Part shown: positions 40,051 to 48,574 of the stretch, piece by piece
Layout of the letters: the number at the start of each line of letters is the position of its first letter
Numbering within the stretch: position 1 is the first letter of the stretch
NCBI GenBank assembly: GCA_038258425.1
Contig: JBBSPV010000009.1
Span: 1 to 64,000, forward strand
Direction: 5' to 3'
DNA: 64,000 bases
Origin: DATLGB01 sp038258425
Lineage (GTDB): Bacteria; Actinomycetota; Thermoleophilia; Solirubrobacterales; Solirubrobacteraceae
Program-made: the position numbers and the translations under genes
The notes under the pieces: generated by a model
What the model was told of the DNA's origin: nothing
Seen by the model: the letters and a program-made list of their open reading frames with translations, nothing else
Database searches by the model: none

Positions 40051-42990
40051 ATGGCCGCCGAGAAGCTCCGCCGGCTGGCGACCCCCTTGACCCGGGGCCG
40101 CGCCGCGGCCCAGAACGCGCTGGAGATCGCCCGCTTCGGCGGGTTGGACACCGGGGAGGAGCCGTCGCCCTACGACGTCGTGGCCACGGAGCGCGTGTAC
40201 CGCCTGCGCCGCTACTTCCCCGACGCCGCGGCCGCCGGGCCGCCGGTCGTCCTCGTGCCGCCGATGATGATCGACGCCGACGTCTACGACGTCTCCCCCG
40301 CCGCGAGCGCGGTCGCCGTGCTGCACGCGGCCGGCACGGACCCGTGGGTGGTGGACTTCGGCCGGCCCGACCGGGAGGAGGGCGGCCTCGAGCGCGACCT
40401 CGCCGACCACGTGCTCGCCCTCTCCGACGTCGTCGAGCGCGTCCGGGGCGCGACGGGACAGGACGTCCATCTCGCCGGCTACTCCCAGGGCGGCATGTTC
40501 TGCTACCAGACCTGCGCGTTGCGCCGCAACGCGCAGATCGCGTCGCTCGTGACCTTCGGCAGCCCGGTGGACACGCGCGGCAGCATGCCGCTCGGCATCC
40601 CGGACGACGTTGCGGGGTGGATCGCCCGGACGCTCGCGGCCAACCCGCTCGTCGGCGGCTGGATGGTGCCCGCGTGGGCGAGCCGCAACGGGTTCCGCCT
40701 GCTCGACCCGGCCAAGACGGCACGCCAGCGGCTCGACTTCCTCCTGCGGCTGCACGACCGCGAGGCGCTGCTCCCGCGCGAGCGCCAGCGCCGGTTCCTC
40801 GAGGGCGAGGGCTGGGTGGCCTGGCCGGGCCCGGCGCTCGCGGACTTCCTCGTGCAGTTCATCGCCCACAACCGGATGCTCGAAGGCGGCTTCGTGATCG
40901 ACGAGCGGCTCGTGACGCTCGCCGACATCGACGTGCCCATCCTCTCCTTCGTCGGCGAGCTCGACGAGATCGCGCCCGCGGCCGGGGTACGGGCGATCGA
41001 GCGGGCCGCGCCGCGGGCGGCGGTCTACGAGGCCACGCTGCGCGCCGGGCACTTCGGCCTCGTCGTCGGCTCGACGGCGGCCCGCGCGACGTGGCCGACG
41101 GTCGCGGGCTGGTCGCGCTGGGTGGCCGGCGACGGCACGCGGCCCGCGCTCGCGCGTCCGGCCGCCGAGGCCGCGGTCAGCCAGCCCGAGGGCGGCGAGG
41201 GAGTGGCCGAGCTCGCCGTGGGGGCCTCGCTCGGCCTCGCGCGCGTGGCCGCCGGGTCGGCCGCCCGCACCGTGCGCGGCCTGCGCGACCTCGCCCGTGC
41301 CTCCGGCGCACAGCTCCCGCGCCTGTCCCGGCTCGGACGGCTGTCGGAGACCACCCGGATCTCGCTCGCCCTGCTGCTCGACGAGCAGCAGGAGCGCGCC
41401 CCCGAGGGCGTGTTCTTCCTCTGGGAGGACCGCGCCCACACGCACACGGCGGCCAAGCTCCGCATCGACGCCGTCGTCGCCGGCCTGCTCTCCGTCGGCG
41501 TGCGCCAGGGCGAGCACGTCGGCGTGCTCATGGCCACGCGGCCGTCGGCGCTCGTCGTCGCCGCGGCGCTCAACCGGATCGGGGCGATCGGCGTGCTCCT
41601 GCGCCCGGACGGGGACGCGCGGCTCGAGGCGCGGCTCGGTGCGGCGAGGCGCGTCGTCGCCGACCCCGAGCATGCCTCGGCCGCCTCCGACACCGGCCTC
41701 GGCGTCCTCGTGCTCGGCGGCGGCGCGGGGCAGCGCGACCTCGGCACGGCCGTCGCCGACATGGAGCGCATCGACCCGGACGCCGTCGTGGCCCCCGAGT
41801 GGTACGCGCCGAACCCGGGGCGGGCGCGCGACCTCGCCTTCGTGCTCTTCACCGGCTCCGGCCCGGCGACCCGGGTCAACCGGATCACGAACGGGCGCTG
41901 GGCGCTCTCGGCCTTCGGCACCGCCTCCTCCGCCGCCCTCGGGGAGGGCGACACGGTCTACTGCGACACGCCGCTGTATCACTCCTCCTCCCTGCTCATG
42001 AGCCTCGGCGGCGCCGTCGCGGGCGGCGCCCGCGTCGCCCTGGCGCCCCGCTTCGACCCGGACACGTTCTGGTCCGAGACGCGCCGCTACGGCGTCACGG
42101 TGGCCGCCTACACCTGGACGATGCTGCGCGAGCTCGTCGACGCCCCGCCGCACCCCGCCGAGCGGGGCCACGCGCTGCGCCTGCTCGTCGGCTCGGGGAT
42201 GCCGGCCGGGCTGTGGGAGCGCGTGCAACGGCGCTTCGAGCCGGCCCGCGTGGTGGAGTTCTACGCGTCCGTGGAGGGCGAGGCCATCCTCGTGAACCTC
42301 ACGGGCGCCAAGGCCGGCTGCGTGGGCCGGCCGCTCCCGGGGGCCGCGGAGGTCCGGGCCGCCGGCTGGGACGTCGACCACGGGCGGCTGGAGCTCGGCC
42401 CGGACGGCTTCGCCCGCGAATGCGACCGCGGCGAGCCGGGGATGCTGCTCTCCCGCGACAGCGGCGCCTCGCGTGACGCGCAGGAGCTCGCGCTGCGCTC
42501 CGTCTTCGCCCGCGGCGACGCCTGGCTGGCCACGGGGGACCTGTTCGAACGGGACGCCGACGGCGACTGGTGGTTCCTCGACCCGATCGCCGCGCTCGTC
42601 CCGACCGCCGACGCCCACGTCGCCCCGTCGGCGGCCCGGGTCGCGCTGGCCGCGCTGGACCCGGTCGACCTCGCCGTCGCCTACGGCGTCCCGGACGCCG
42701 CCGGCCGCCACGAGCTGCTCGTCGCCGCCGTCACGCTGCGGCCGGGCTGCGCCGTGGCGACCGCCGAGGTCACGCGCGCGCTCGCCCCGCTCGACGCGGT
42801 GCTGCGGCCCGTGGTCGTCCGCGTCGTGGACGAGATCCCCGTGACGAGCTGGTACCGCCCGGACGTGCGGCCGCTGCGGGCGGCGGGCGTCCCCGCGCCG
42901 GACGGCGACCGGACGCTCGGGCGCACCGCTCGCGGCTACCGGCCGCTGACGCAGGCCGCGTACCGGCGGCTGACGGGGGCCGTCCGCTAG
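40051..42990 (+). CDS. fusion: PhaC-like alpha/beta hydrolase plus degenerate acyl-CoA-synthetase domain
   Basis: A 979-residue protein. Residues 1-365 are a PHA-synthase-like alpha/beta hydrolase: Ser145 (GYSQGG) where PHA synthases have Cys, Asp305 (GELDEIAP) and His334 (AGHFGLVVG). Residues 435-979 have the AMP-binding fold with GSGMPAGLWERV, VVEFYASVEGE and ATGDLFERDADGD. The ATP loop reads FTGSGPATRVNR with no Lys, and the C-terminal site usually holding the catalytic Lys reads IPVTSWYRPD. It may activate and transfer acyl groups, or be a non-adenylating binder. It shares the CTAG at 42987 with the convergent gene. Confidence 0.8.
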   Translation: MAAEKLRRLATPLTRGRAAAQNALEIARFGGLDTGEEPSPYDVVATERVYRLRRYFPDAAAAGPPVVLVPPMMIDADVYDVSPAASAVAVLHAAGTDPWVVDFGRPDREEGGLERDLADHVLALSDVVERVRGATGQDVHLAGYSQGGMFCYQTCALRRNAQIASLVTFGSPVDTRGSMPLGIPDDVAGWIARTLAANPLVGGWMVPAWASRNGFRLLDPAKTARQRLDFLLRLHDREALLPRERQRRFLEGEGWVAWPGPALADFLVQFIAHNRMLEGGFVIDERLVTLADIDVPILSFVGELDEIAPAAGVRAIERAAPRAAVYEATLRAGHFGLVVGSTAARATWPTVAGWSRWVAGDGTRPALARPAAEAAVSQPEGGEGVAELAVGASLGLARVAAGSAARTVRGLRDLARASGAQLPRLSRLGRLSETTRISLALLLDEQQERAPEGVFFLWEDRAHTHTAAKLRIDAVVAGLLSVGVRQGEHVGVLMATRPSALVVAAALNRIGAIGVLLRPDGDARLEARLGAARRVVADPEHASAASDTGLGVLVLGGGAGQRDLGTAVADMERIDPDAVVAPEWYAPNPGRARDLAFVLFTGSGPATRVNRITNGRWALSAFGTASSAALGEGDTVYCDTPLYHSSSLLMSLGGAVAGGARVALAPRFDPDTFWSETRRYGVTVAAYTWTMLRELVDAPPHPAERGHALRLLVGSGMPAGLWERVQRRFEPARVVEFYASVEGEAILVNLTGAKAGCVGRPLPGAAEVRAAGWDVDHGRLELGPDGFARECDRGEPGMLLSRDSGASRDAQELALRSVFARGDAWLATGDLFERDADGDWWFLDPIAALVPTADAHVAPSAARVALAALDPVDLAVAYGVPDAAGRHELLVAAVTLRPGCAVATAEVTRALAPLDAVLRPVVVRVVDEIPVTSWYRPDVRPLRAAGVPAPDGDRTLGRTARGYRPLTQAAYRRLTGAVR

Positions 42991-44075
42991 CGGCGCAGGA
43001 GCCGCACGGCCCGGCGGAACGCGTAGTAGGCCGGGGTGCTGACGACGCGGCCGTGGCGCAGCCGGCGCAGGCCGGCGTAGCTCTGCCACGTGCGATGGTC
43101 CTCGACGGAGAGCCACGTGTACCAGACGATCCGCCCGAGGCGCAGCGCGGCGCGGTGGCGGGCGAGCATGGGCAGCGCCGCGCGGATGCGGGCGGCCTGG
43201 GTGCGCTCGGTGACCTCCCAGCCGAGCGTCCCCGGCCGCCGCCCCTTGGAGGACGGCCAGGCGAGCTCGGTCAGCCACACCGGCTTGCGGGCGTCGCCGT
43301 AGCGGCGCATGACCCGGCGGTTGCGCCGCAGGATCTCCACCACGCCGCTCGGCGAGCCCGTGTAGGCGTGGACGGCCGCGACGTCGAAGGCGCGGCGGGC
43401 GCCGGCCCGGTAGAGCCGGCCGAGGTCGCGCCAGGAGAAGTTCGGCAGCCCGGCCAGGACCACCGTCGAGCGCGGATCGGCGGCCTTGAGCGCGCGGTGC
43501 GCGGCACGCAGGAGCGCCACGTAGCCGCCGGCCCAGTCCTTCTGCGCCCAGTAGGACGGCAGGGACGGCTCGTTCCAGACCTGCCAGGCGCGCACGGGCA
43601 GCGCGGCCACCTCCGGATGGGCCCTCCAGAAGACTCCGCCGGGGCCGTAGCGCGCCACGAGGGCGCGCATCAGGGCGGCGTAGTCGGCCGGCGCGCGCGG
43701 CGGGCTGCCGGCCACTCCGGGGCGGGCGGCGGCCCAATCCGGCGTGCCGAGGACGACCGGCAGCACGCGCAGGCCCCGCCGCGCGGCGGCGAGCACGGGC
43801 GCGTCCGATGTCCGCCAGTCCAGGACCCGGTCGGACGCAGGTTGCAGCTGCGGCCAGTAGAAGGCGACCCGCGCGAAGCTCGCGCCGCTGCGCCGCACGT
43901 CGCGCCACTGGCGGTTCAACGGCGCTGCGGGCGCGGTCATCGGCCCGTCGGCCATCATGCCGATCCAGTTCGCCGGGACCCGTGGCGCCCGCTTGGTCTT
44001 CGCGTCCGCCTGCGCCACGCCGCCCAGCAGCACCAGCAGCGCCAGGGCGGCAGCGAGGCCCGTTACCCGCCGCAT
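42987..44075 (-). CDS. secreted glycoside-hydrolase-like protein (clan A, paralogue 1)
   Basis: A 362-residue protein with a signal peptide (LAAALALLVLLGGVAQADA) followed by a (beta/alpha)8 domain. Glu169 in WQVWNEP is the expected acid/base and Glu270 in VWLTELAW the nucleophile; both fit clan A (GH5/GH39-like). The N-terminal NWIGMMADGP and C-terminal VWYTWLSVEDHRTW blocks are shared with the next gene. It probably cleaves or modifies an extracellular glycan. ATG 44075 is 7 nt after TAGCCT (44088-44083). The stop shares the CTAG at 42987-42990. Confidence 0.8.
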   Translation of the reverse strand: MRRVTGLAAALALLVLLGGVAQADAKTKRAPRVPANWIGMMADGPMTAPAAPLNRQWRDVRRSGASFARVAFYWPQLQPASDRVLDWRTSDAPVLAAARRGLRVLPVVLGTPDWAAARPGVAGSPPRAPADYAALMRALVARYGPGGVFWRAHPEVAALPVRAWQVWNEPSLPSYWAQKDWAGGYVALLRAAHRALKAADPRSTVVLAGLPNFSWRDLGRLYRAGARRAFDVAAVHAYTGSPSGVVEILRRNRRVMRRYGDARKPVWLTELAWPSSKGRRPGTLGWEVTERTQAARIRAALPMLARHRAALRLGRIVWYTWLSVEDHRTWQSYAGLRRLRHGRVVSTPAYYAFRRAVRLLRR

Positions 44076-44126
44076 CCGGCTCAGGCTAGCGGCGGCCGCG
44101 GCGACCGGCCGGTCCGTTGACGGGCG

Positions 44127-45206
44127 TCAGCGCAGGCGCCGGACGACCCGCGTGAAGCCCTTCAGGGCGGGCATGGTGACGACGCGGTTGCCCTTCAGCC
44201 GGCGCAGGCTCGTGTACGTCGTCCAGGTTCTCGGGTTCGGCCGGCTGAGCCACGTGTACCACGTGACGCGCTGGAGCTTGAGCGCCTTGCGCTTGCGGGC
44301 GAGCACCTCGAGCACCTGCTGCACGCGCTTGCCCTGGACCCTCGGCGACACCCGCCAGGTGACGCCGGCCCCGGCGTCGGCGCCCCCCGTGGTCCAGGCG
44401 AGCTCGGAGGCCCAGATCGGCTTCCTCCCGTCCCCGTAACGGCGCATCACCCGCCGGTCGTGGGCCAGCACGACGGGCACGCCGGCCGGCTTGGCCGTGA
44501 AGACGTTGAACGTCGCGACGTCGAAGTAGCGCTTGCCGCCGGCCCGGTAGACCTGCTCGAGGCCGACCCACGACTTGTTCGGGAAGGCCGAGAGCACGAC
44601 CTTCGCGCCTGGGTCGGCGGCCTTGATCGCCACGTGGGCGGCGCGCAGCAGCGCCACGTAGCGGGCCGCGAAGGGCTGGTCGACCCAGAACTGCAGGAGG
44701 TCGGGCTCGTTCCAGATCTGCCAGTTGCGGACGGGCCGCTTGCGGACGTCGCGCCGGGCGGCCCAGAACGCGCCCTTGGGCCCGTAGCGATTGACGAGCT
44801 GGGACATGAAGGCCGGGTAGTTGACCGTGTCGCGCGGGGACGAGCCGGCGACGTCCAGGGCGCTGGCCGCCCAGTTCGGCGTGTCCACGACGACCGGAAT
44901 GACGTCCAGCCCCTGCTTGGCGGCCGCCCCGACGACCGCGTCCGACGCGGACCAGTCGAGCCGGTCGGCCGCCGGCTGCAGCTGGCTCCAGAAGAACGGC
45001 ACGCGGACGAAGCTCGCGCCGCTGCGGCGGATGCGCTTGAACTCCCCGCCGAAGCGGCTCCCCGCGGCCGTCAGCGGCCCGTCGGCCATGACGCCCACCC
45101 AGCTGCGGGGGACCTTCGGCAGCCGCTTGGCCTTGGCGTCGGCCGTCGCGACGCCCTGAGTCAGCAGGAAGGCGAGCAGGGCGAGGAGGGACAGCGCTTT
45201 CCGCAT
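44127..45206 (-). CDS. secreted glycoside-hydrolase-like protein (clan A, paralogue 2)
   Basis: A 359-residue protein colinear with its neighbour: signal peptide (ALSLLALLAFLLTQGVATADA), SWVGVMADGPL, Glu167 in WQIWNEPD, Glu268 in IWASELAWT and VTWYTWLSRPNPRTW. The pair lies in tandem with 51 bp between, and each has its own TAGCCT element (here 45220-45215, 8 nt before ATG 45206), so the duplication included the promoter. Divergence is clear enough that the two may act on different linkages. Substrate unknown. Confidence 0.8.
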   Translation of the reverse strand: MRKALSLLALLAFLLTQGVATADAKAKRLPKVPRSWVGVMADGPLTAAGSRFGGEFKRIRRSGASFVRVPFFWSQLQPAADRLDWSASDAVVGAAAKQGLDVIPVVVDTPNWAASALDVAGSSPRDTVNYPAFMSQLVNRYGPKGAFWAARRDVRKRPVRNWQIWNEPDLLQFWVDQPFAARYVALLRAAHVAIKAADPGAKVVLSAFPNKSWVGLEQVYRAGGKRYFDVATFNVFTAKPAGVPVVLAHDRRVMRRYGDGRKPIWASELAWTTGGADAGAGVTWRVSPRVQGKRVQQVLEVLARKRKALKLQRVTWYTWLSRPNPRTWTTYTSLRRLKGNRVVTMPALKGFTRVVRRLR

Positions 45207-45275
45207 GGCCGGGCAGGCTACAAAGCGGACCGCCGGCGGCGCGCCGGTAGTCGACGAACGGACGCTCGCCGCGGC

Positions 45276-46127
45276 TCAGGCCGCGCGGAGCACCGGGCAG
45301 GTGAGGCAGGTCGGGCCGCCGTCGCCCTTGAGGGAGAGCTCCGAGCCGTCGTAGGCGTGCACCTCGACGCCGCGCGCCTCGAGCTTCGCCCGCGCGCCAG
45401 GCGCCTGGTGCACCATGACGACGACCCCCGGGCGCACGCAGAGGACGTTGCAGCCCATCGCGAGGTACTCCTCCCGGTCCAGGGCGATCCAGTTCAAGCC
45501 CCTGGCCCGCAGGTCCTCGAGCAGCCGGACCGGCATGAGCGGCTCGTAGACGACGAGCAGGTCGTCGCTGACGGCCGACAGCAGCGACTGCAGGTGCAGC
45601 ACGTGATCCGGGCCCGCGTCGTGGGGCAGGTCGTAGCCGACGACCTCGATGCCCTCCGGGGCGACGAGCGCGGCCAGGGCGGCGACCCCGGCCGGCGTCG
45701 TCCGGTAGCCCATCCCGACGGCCATCGTCTGCTCGTCGAGCCAGAAGCGGTCGCCGCCGTCGGCCCACGCGCCCTCGGGCAGGGTCCCGAGCACCGGCAC
45801 GCCGAGCCGCTCGAGCTCTGCCGCCAGGTGCTCGGGCTCCGCGGCCCGGACGGGCTTGCGCATGCGCATGGGGATCGCGCCGCGGGTCGTGAGCATGACC
45901 GGGTCGTGCGCGTACACCGCGTCGACGAGGTCGTCGATGGCGTCGGCGACCTCCACCTGCACGCCGAGGCCCTCGAGCAGGGCGCAGAACGCCTCGTGCT
46001 GGCGCGCGAGGCCGACCGGATCGGGCGTGCGCCAGCCTGCGCCCGCCCAGTCGCCCTCCGTGGCGGGCCGGCGGACGAGCACCCGGCGCAGCGGGGCGAC
46101 CATGGACGTGACGCCGTAGGAGCTCAT
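45276..46127 (-). CDS. dimethylarginine dimethylaminohydrolase/amidinotransferase-family protein
   Basis: A 283-residue pentein-fold enzyme. PLRRVLVRRP starts the first repeat, EGAWADGGDRFWLD and VGYDLPHDAGPDHVLHLQS match the substrate and catalytic-His regions, and the C-terminal GGPTCLTCPV provides Cys274/Cys277, one being the expected nucleophile. It probably hydrolyses methylarginine or arginine-like guanidines to citrulline and an amine. ATG 46127 is 7 nt after TAGGGT. No arginine pathway neighbours are present. Confidence 0.8.
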   Translation of the reverse strand: MSSYGVTSMVAPLRRVLVRRPATEGDWAGAGWRTPDPVGLARQHEAFCALLEGLGVQVEVADAIDDLVDAVYAHDPVMLTTRGAIPMRMRKPVRAAEPEHLAAELERLGVPVLGTLPEGAWADGGDRFWLDEQTMAVGMGYRTTPAGVAALAALVAPEGIEVVGYDLPHDAGPDHVLHLQSLLSAVSDDLLVVYEPLMPVRLLEDLRARGLNWIALDREEYLAMGCNVLCVRPGVVVMVHQAPGARAKLEARGVEVHAYDGSELSLKGDGGPTCLTCPVLRAA

Positions 46128-46227
46128 CGGCGCCACCCTACGGCGGCCCTCATCCCGCCCTCGGCCCGCGCCCGTAGCCGAGGCAGACGCGGGAACGCCT
46201 GCGCCGCCCGACGCGAAAGGCCCCGCC

Positions 46228-46458
46228 ATGCAGACGCCCACCGAGCGCAGCACCCCGAGGAGGCCGGAGCTGCGGTCGCTCACGCGACAGCAGAAGGGGA
46301 GCGCGCTGATCCTCCTCGCGGCCCTGTTGTCCTTCGTGCTGTCGGTGAGCCTCTGGTTCGCCGACTCACGCGAGGAGGGCGTCTTCGTCGGCCTCTGGGT
46401 CCCGTCGATCCTCGCCGGCGGCGCGTTCTGGATCGCCTCCGTGCGGCCGGTCCGCTGA
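46228..46458 (+). CDS. small two-helix membrane protein A
   Basis: A 76-residue protein with a basic N-terminus (STPRRPELRSLTRQQKGS), then two helices (ALILLAALLSFVLSVSLWF and GLWVPSILAGGAFWIASV). A GAAAGG stretch about 9 nt before ATG 46228 may act as Shine-Dalgarno. The next membrane-protein gene starts 1 nt after its stop, so the two are co-translated. Family unknown. Confidence 0.65.
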   Translation: MQTPTERSTPRRPELRSLTRQQKGSALILLAALLSFVLSVSLWFADSREEGVFVGLWVPSILAGGAFWIASVRPVR

Positions 46459-46459
46459 C

Positions 46460-46651
46460 ATGGTCGTCGCCCTGTTCGTCTTCGGGCTCTTCGTCACCGG
46501 CCTGATGGTGGTCGGCATGGTCCTGATCTTCAAGGACGGCACCACGGACGTGCACACCGTCGGCGCGCACCCGGGCGGCTCCAACCTCAGCCCGGTCGAC
46601 CCCCCGGCGGTCGCGACCACGGACGGCACGAGCCGCTCGCGCGGCGGCTGA
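46460..46651 (+). CDS. small one-helix membrane protein B
   Basis: A 63-residue protein. One long N-terminal helix (VVALFVFGLFVTGLMVVGMV) is followed by a hydrophilic, Pro/Thr/Gly-rich tail facing one side. It is separated by a single base from the upstream small membrane protein. Together they look like a two-component membrane micro-operon; no function can be given. Confidence 0.6.
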   Translation: MVVALFVFGLFVTGLMVVGMVLIFKDGTTDVHTVGAHPGGSNLSPVDPPAVATTDGTSRSRGG

Positions 46652-46677
46652 GCGGCCGGGACGGCATCCTGTCGGGG

Positions 46678-47589
46678 ATGACCCCCGACGGATTCCGCCT
46701 GCGACCGCGCGGCGCCTTCGACCTCGCGGAGGCCGCGGCGTTCGGCTTCGGCCCGCGCGCGGCGGCCGGGCGCGACGGCCCGCGGCGGATGGCGCTCGCG
46801 TTCTGCGTCGACGGCGAGACGGCGCTGGCCGGCGTCGCCTTGCGGCAGTCCGACGACGGCGCCGTGCTCGGCGAGGTGCAGGGCGACGCCGACCCCCGGG
46901 CCGTGCGCCGGCAGGTGGCGCGCGTGCTCTCCCTCGACCACGACGGCGAGGCGTGGGCGGCCGTCGCCGACGCCGACCCCGTGCTGCGCGACCTGCGGGC
47001 GCGGCGGCCGGGGATGCGCCCCGTGCTCTTCCACTCCCCCTACGAGGCCGCGGCGTGGGCCGTGATCTCGGCCCGCCGCCCGGCGGCGCAGGCCGCCCGG
47101 ACGCGTGACGCGATCGCGGCCGCCCTCGGGGCGGCGTTCGATCTCGACGGCGAGCGGCTGACGGCGTTCCCGACCCCGGCGCGCCTGCGCGAGGTGCGGC
47201 CGGGACCCGGGCTGCCCGAGGTCAAGGTCGAGCGCCTGCACGCCCTCGCCGACGCGACGCTGGCGGGCGAACTCGACCAGCCGGCCCTGCTGGCCATGGC
47301 CCCGGCCGACGCGGAGGCCCACGTGCAGCGGCTGCCGGGCATCGGCCCGTTCTACGCCACCCTGATCGTGGTGCGCGCAACGGGGCACGCCGACGCCCTG
47401 GTGCGCGGCGAGCCCATCACCCAGGCCGCGGTGGGCCGCTTCTACGGGCTCGACGGGCCGGCGACCGCCGCGCAGCTCGAGAAGCTGGCGGAGGCGTGGC
47501 GCCCGTTTCGCACGTGGGCGACGGTGCTCCTGCACGCCGCCGGCCAGGAGGCGGGCATCACCGCCCGCTCGGCCCGCAGGTCCGCCTAG
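46678..47589 (+). CDS. AlkA-like DNA-3-methyladenine glycosylase, catalytic Asp replaced
   Basis: A 303-residue HhH-GPD protein. The N-terminal ~110 residues are the AlkA_N-type fold, and the helix-hairpin-helix is LPGIGPFYATLIVVR (219-233). In AlkA the catalytic Asp follows shortly after (PDD); the matching stretch here is ALVRGEPITQ, with Glu245 and no Asp. The protein may excise alkylated bases weakly, with altered chemistry, or only bind damage. ATG 46678 is 7 nt after CATCCT (46665-46670). The stop shares the CTAG at 47586-47589. Confidence 0.75.
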   Translation: MTPDGFRLRPRGAFDLAEAAAFGFGPRAAAGRDGPRRMALAFCVDGETALAGVALRQSDDGAVLGEVQGDADPRAVRRQVARVLSLDHDGEAWAAVADADPVLRDLRARRPGMRPVLFHSPYEAAAWAVISARRPAAQAARTRDAIAAALGAAFDLDGERLTAFPTPARLREVRPGPGLPEVKVERLHALADATLAGELDQPALLAMAPADAEAHVQRLPGIGPFYATLIVVRATGHADALVRGEPITQAAVGRFYGLDGPATAAQLEKLAEAWRPFRTWATVLLHAAGQEAGITARSARRSA

Positions 47590-48491
47590 GCGGCGACCTT
47601 CTCGCGCTCGGGCTGCGGCGCGGCGAGCTTCTGCGCCTGGCGCTCCGGCGTGATGCGGACGACGTTCCAGGCGAGCCCGACGCGCTCCATGGCGGAGACG
47701 ATGAGGCCGGAGACGTCGACCTCGTACCACTTGAGTCCGTGGACGGCGGAGCGGGGGAAGGCGTGGTGGTTGTGGTGCCACGCCTCGCCGAGGGACGGCA
47801 GGGCGAGCCAGGCGACGTTCGTGGACTGGTCCTCGACGTCGAAGCGCCGGCGACCGAAGAAGTGGCAGATCGAGTTGATCGACCAGGTCACGTGGTGCAG
47901 CAGGAAGATGCGGACGAGGCCGCCCCAGACGAGGCCGCGCAGGGCGCCCTCGAGGGTGAAGCCGTGCAGGACGAAGCCGGCGAGCGCGGGCAGCGCGACG
48001 CTCAGCAGCGCCAGGTACGGGAAGGCGCGGCCGATGCGGCGCATGCCCGTGTCCTCGTAGAGGTCGCGGGCGTACTTCTTCCAGTTGGCCTGGCCCTGCG
48101 TCTCGAACAGCCAGCCGACGTGGGCGTGGACGAGGCCGCGCAGCCCGTGGCCGTGGCCGACGTGCGGGGAGTGCGGGTCGCCCTCCTGGTCGGTGTGCGC
48201 GTGGTGCTTGCGGTGGTCGGCGACCCAGTCCATGACCGAGCCCTGCAGCGACAGAGAGCCCGCGACGGCGAAGGCGTACTCCGTCGGCTTGTGCGTCCGG
48301 AAGGCCCGGTGGGTGAGCATCCGGTGGTAGCCGAGCGTCACGCCGAAGCCGGTAATGCCGTAGAAGAACGCGAAGATCCCGAGGTCCGTCCAGTCGACGG
48401 CCCGGTTCCAGAGCAGGACGATGGCGACGAGCACGCCCAGCGGCGGGACGATCACCCCGACGAGGTTGGCGGTCTTCTCGGCACGATTCAT
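47586..48491 (-). CDS. acyl-CoA/acyl-lipid desaturase
   Basis: A 301-residue membrane di-iron desaturase. The three His boxes are complete: HRMLTH (56-61), HRKHH (93-97) and HHNHH (239-243). Four helices lie between and around them. The GYHRMLTHRAFRTHKP region is typical of delta-9-type enzymes. It introduces a cis double bond into membrane fatty acids. ATG 48491 is 7 nt after CATCCT (48504-48499), the same element as at 46665. It diverges from a PucR-type regulator, which may respond to membrane state. Confidence 0.9.
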   Translation of the reverse strand: MNRAEKTANLVGVIVPPLGVLVAIVLLWNRAVDWTDLGIFAFFYGITGFGVTLGYHRMLTHRAFRTHKPTEYAFAVAGSLSLQGSVMDWVADHRKHHAHTDQEGDPHSPHVGHGHGLRGLVHAHVGWLFETQGQANWKKYARDLYEDTGMRRIGRAFPYLALLSVALPALAGFVLHGFTLEGALRGLVWGGLVRIFLLHHVTWSINSICHFFGRRRFDVEDQSTNVAWLALPSLGEAWHHNHHAFPRSAVHGLKWYEVDVSGLIVSAMERVGLAWNVVRITPERQAQKLAAPQPEREKVAA

Positions 48492-48574
48492 GCTTGACAG
48501 GATGGCGCACGAAACCGCGGGCGAGTTGTCGTCTTCCTTGCCCCAGAGGTCGGGTATTTGTAGATTCTCAACAA

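Noticed and set aside
48494..48499. TTGACA that looks like a sigma-70 -35 box
   Set aside because: No matching -10 at 16-18 bp; the TAGATT at 48561 explains the regulator start better.
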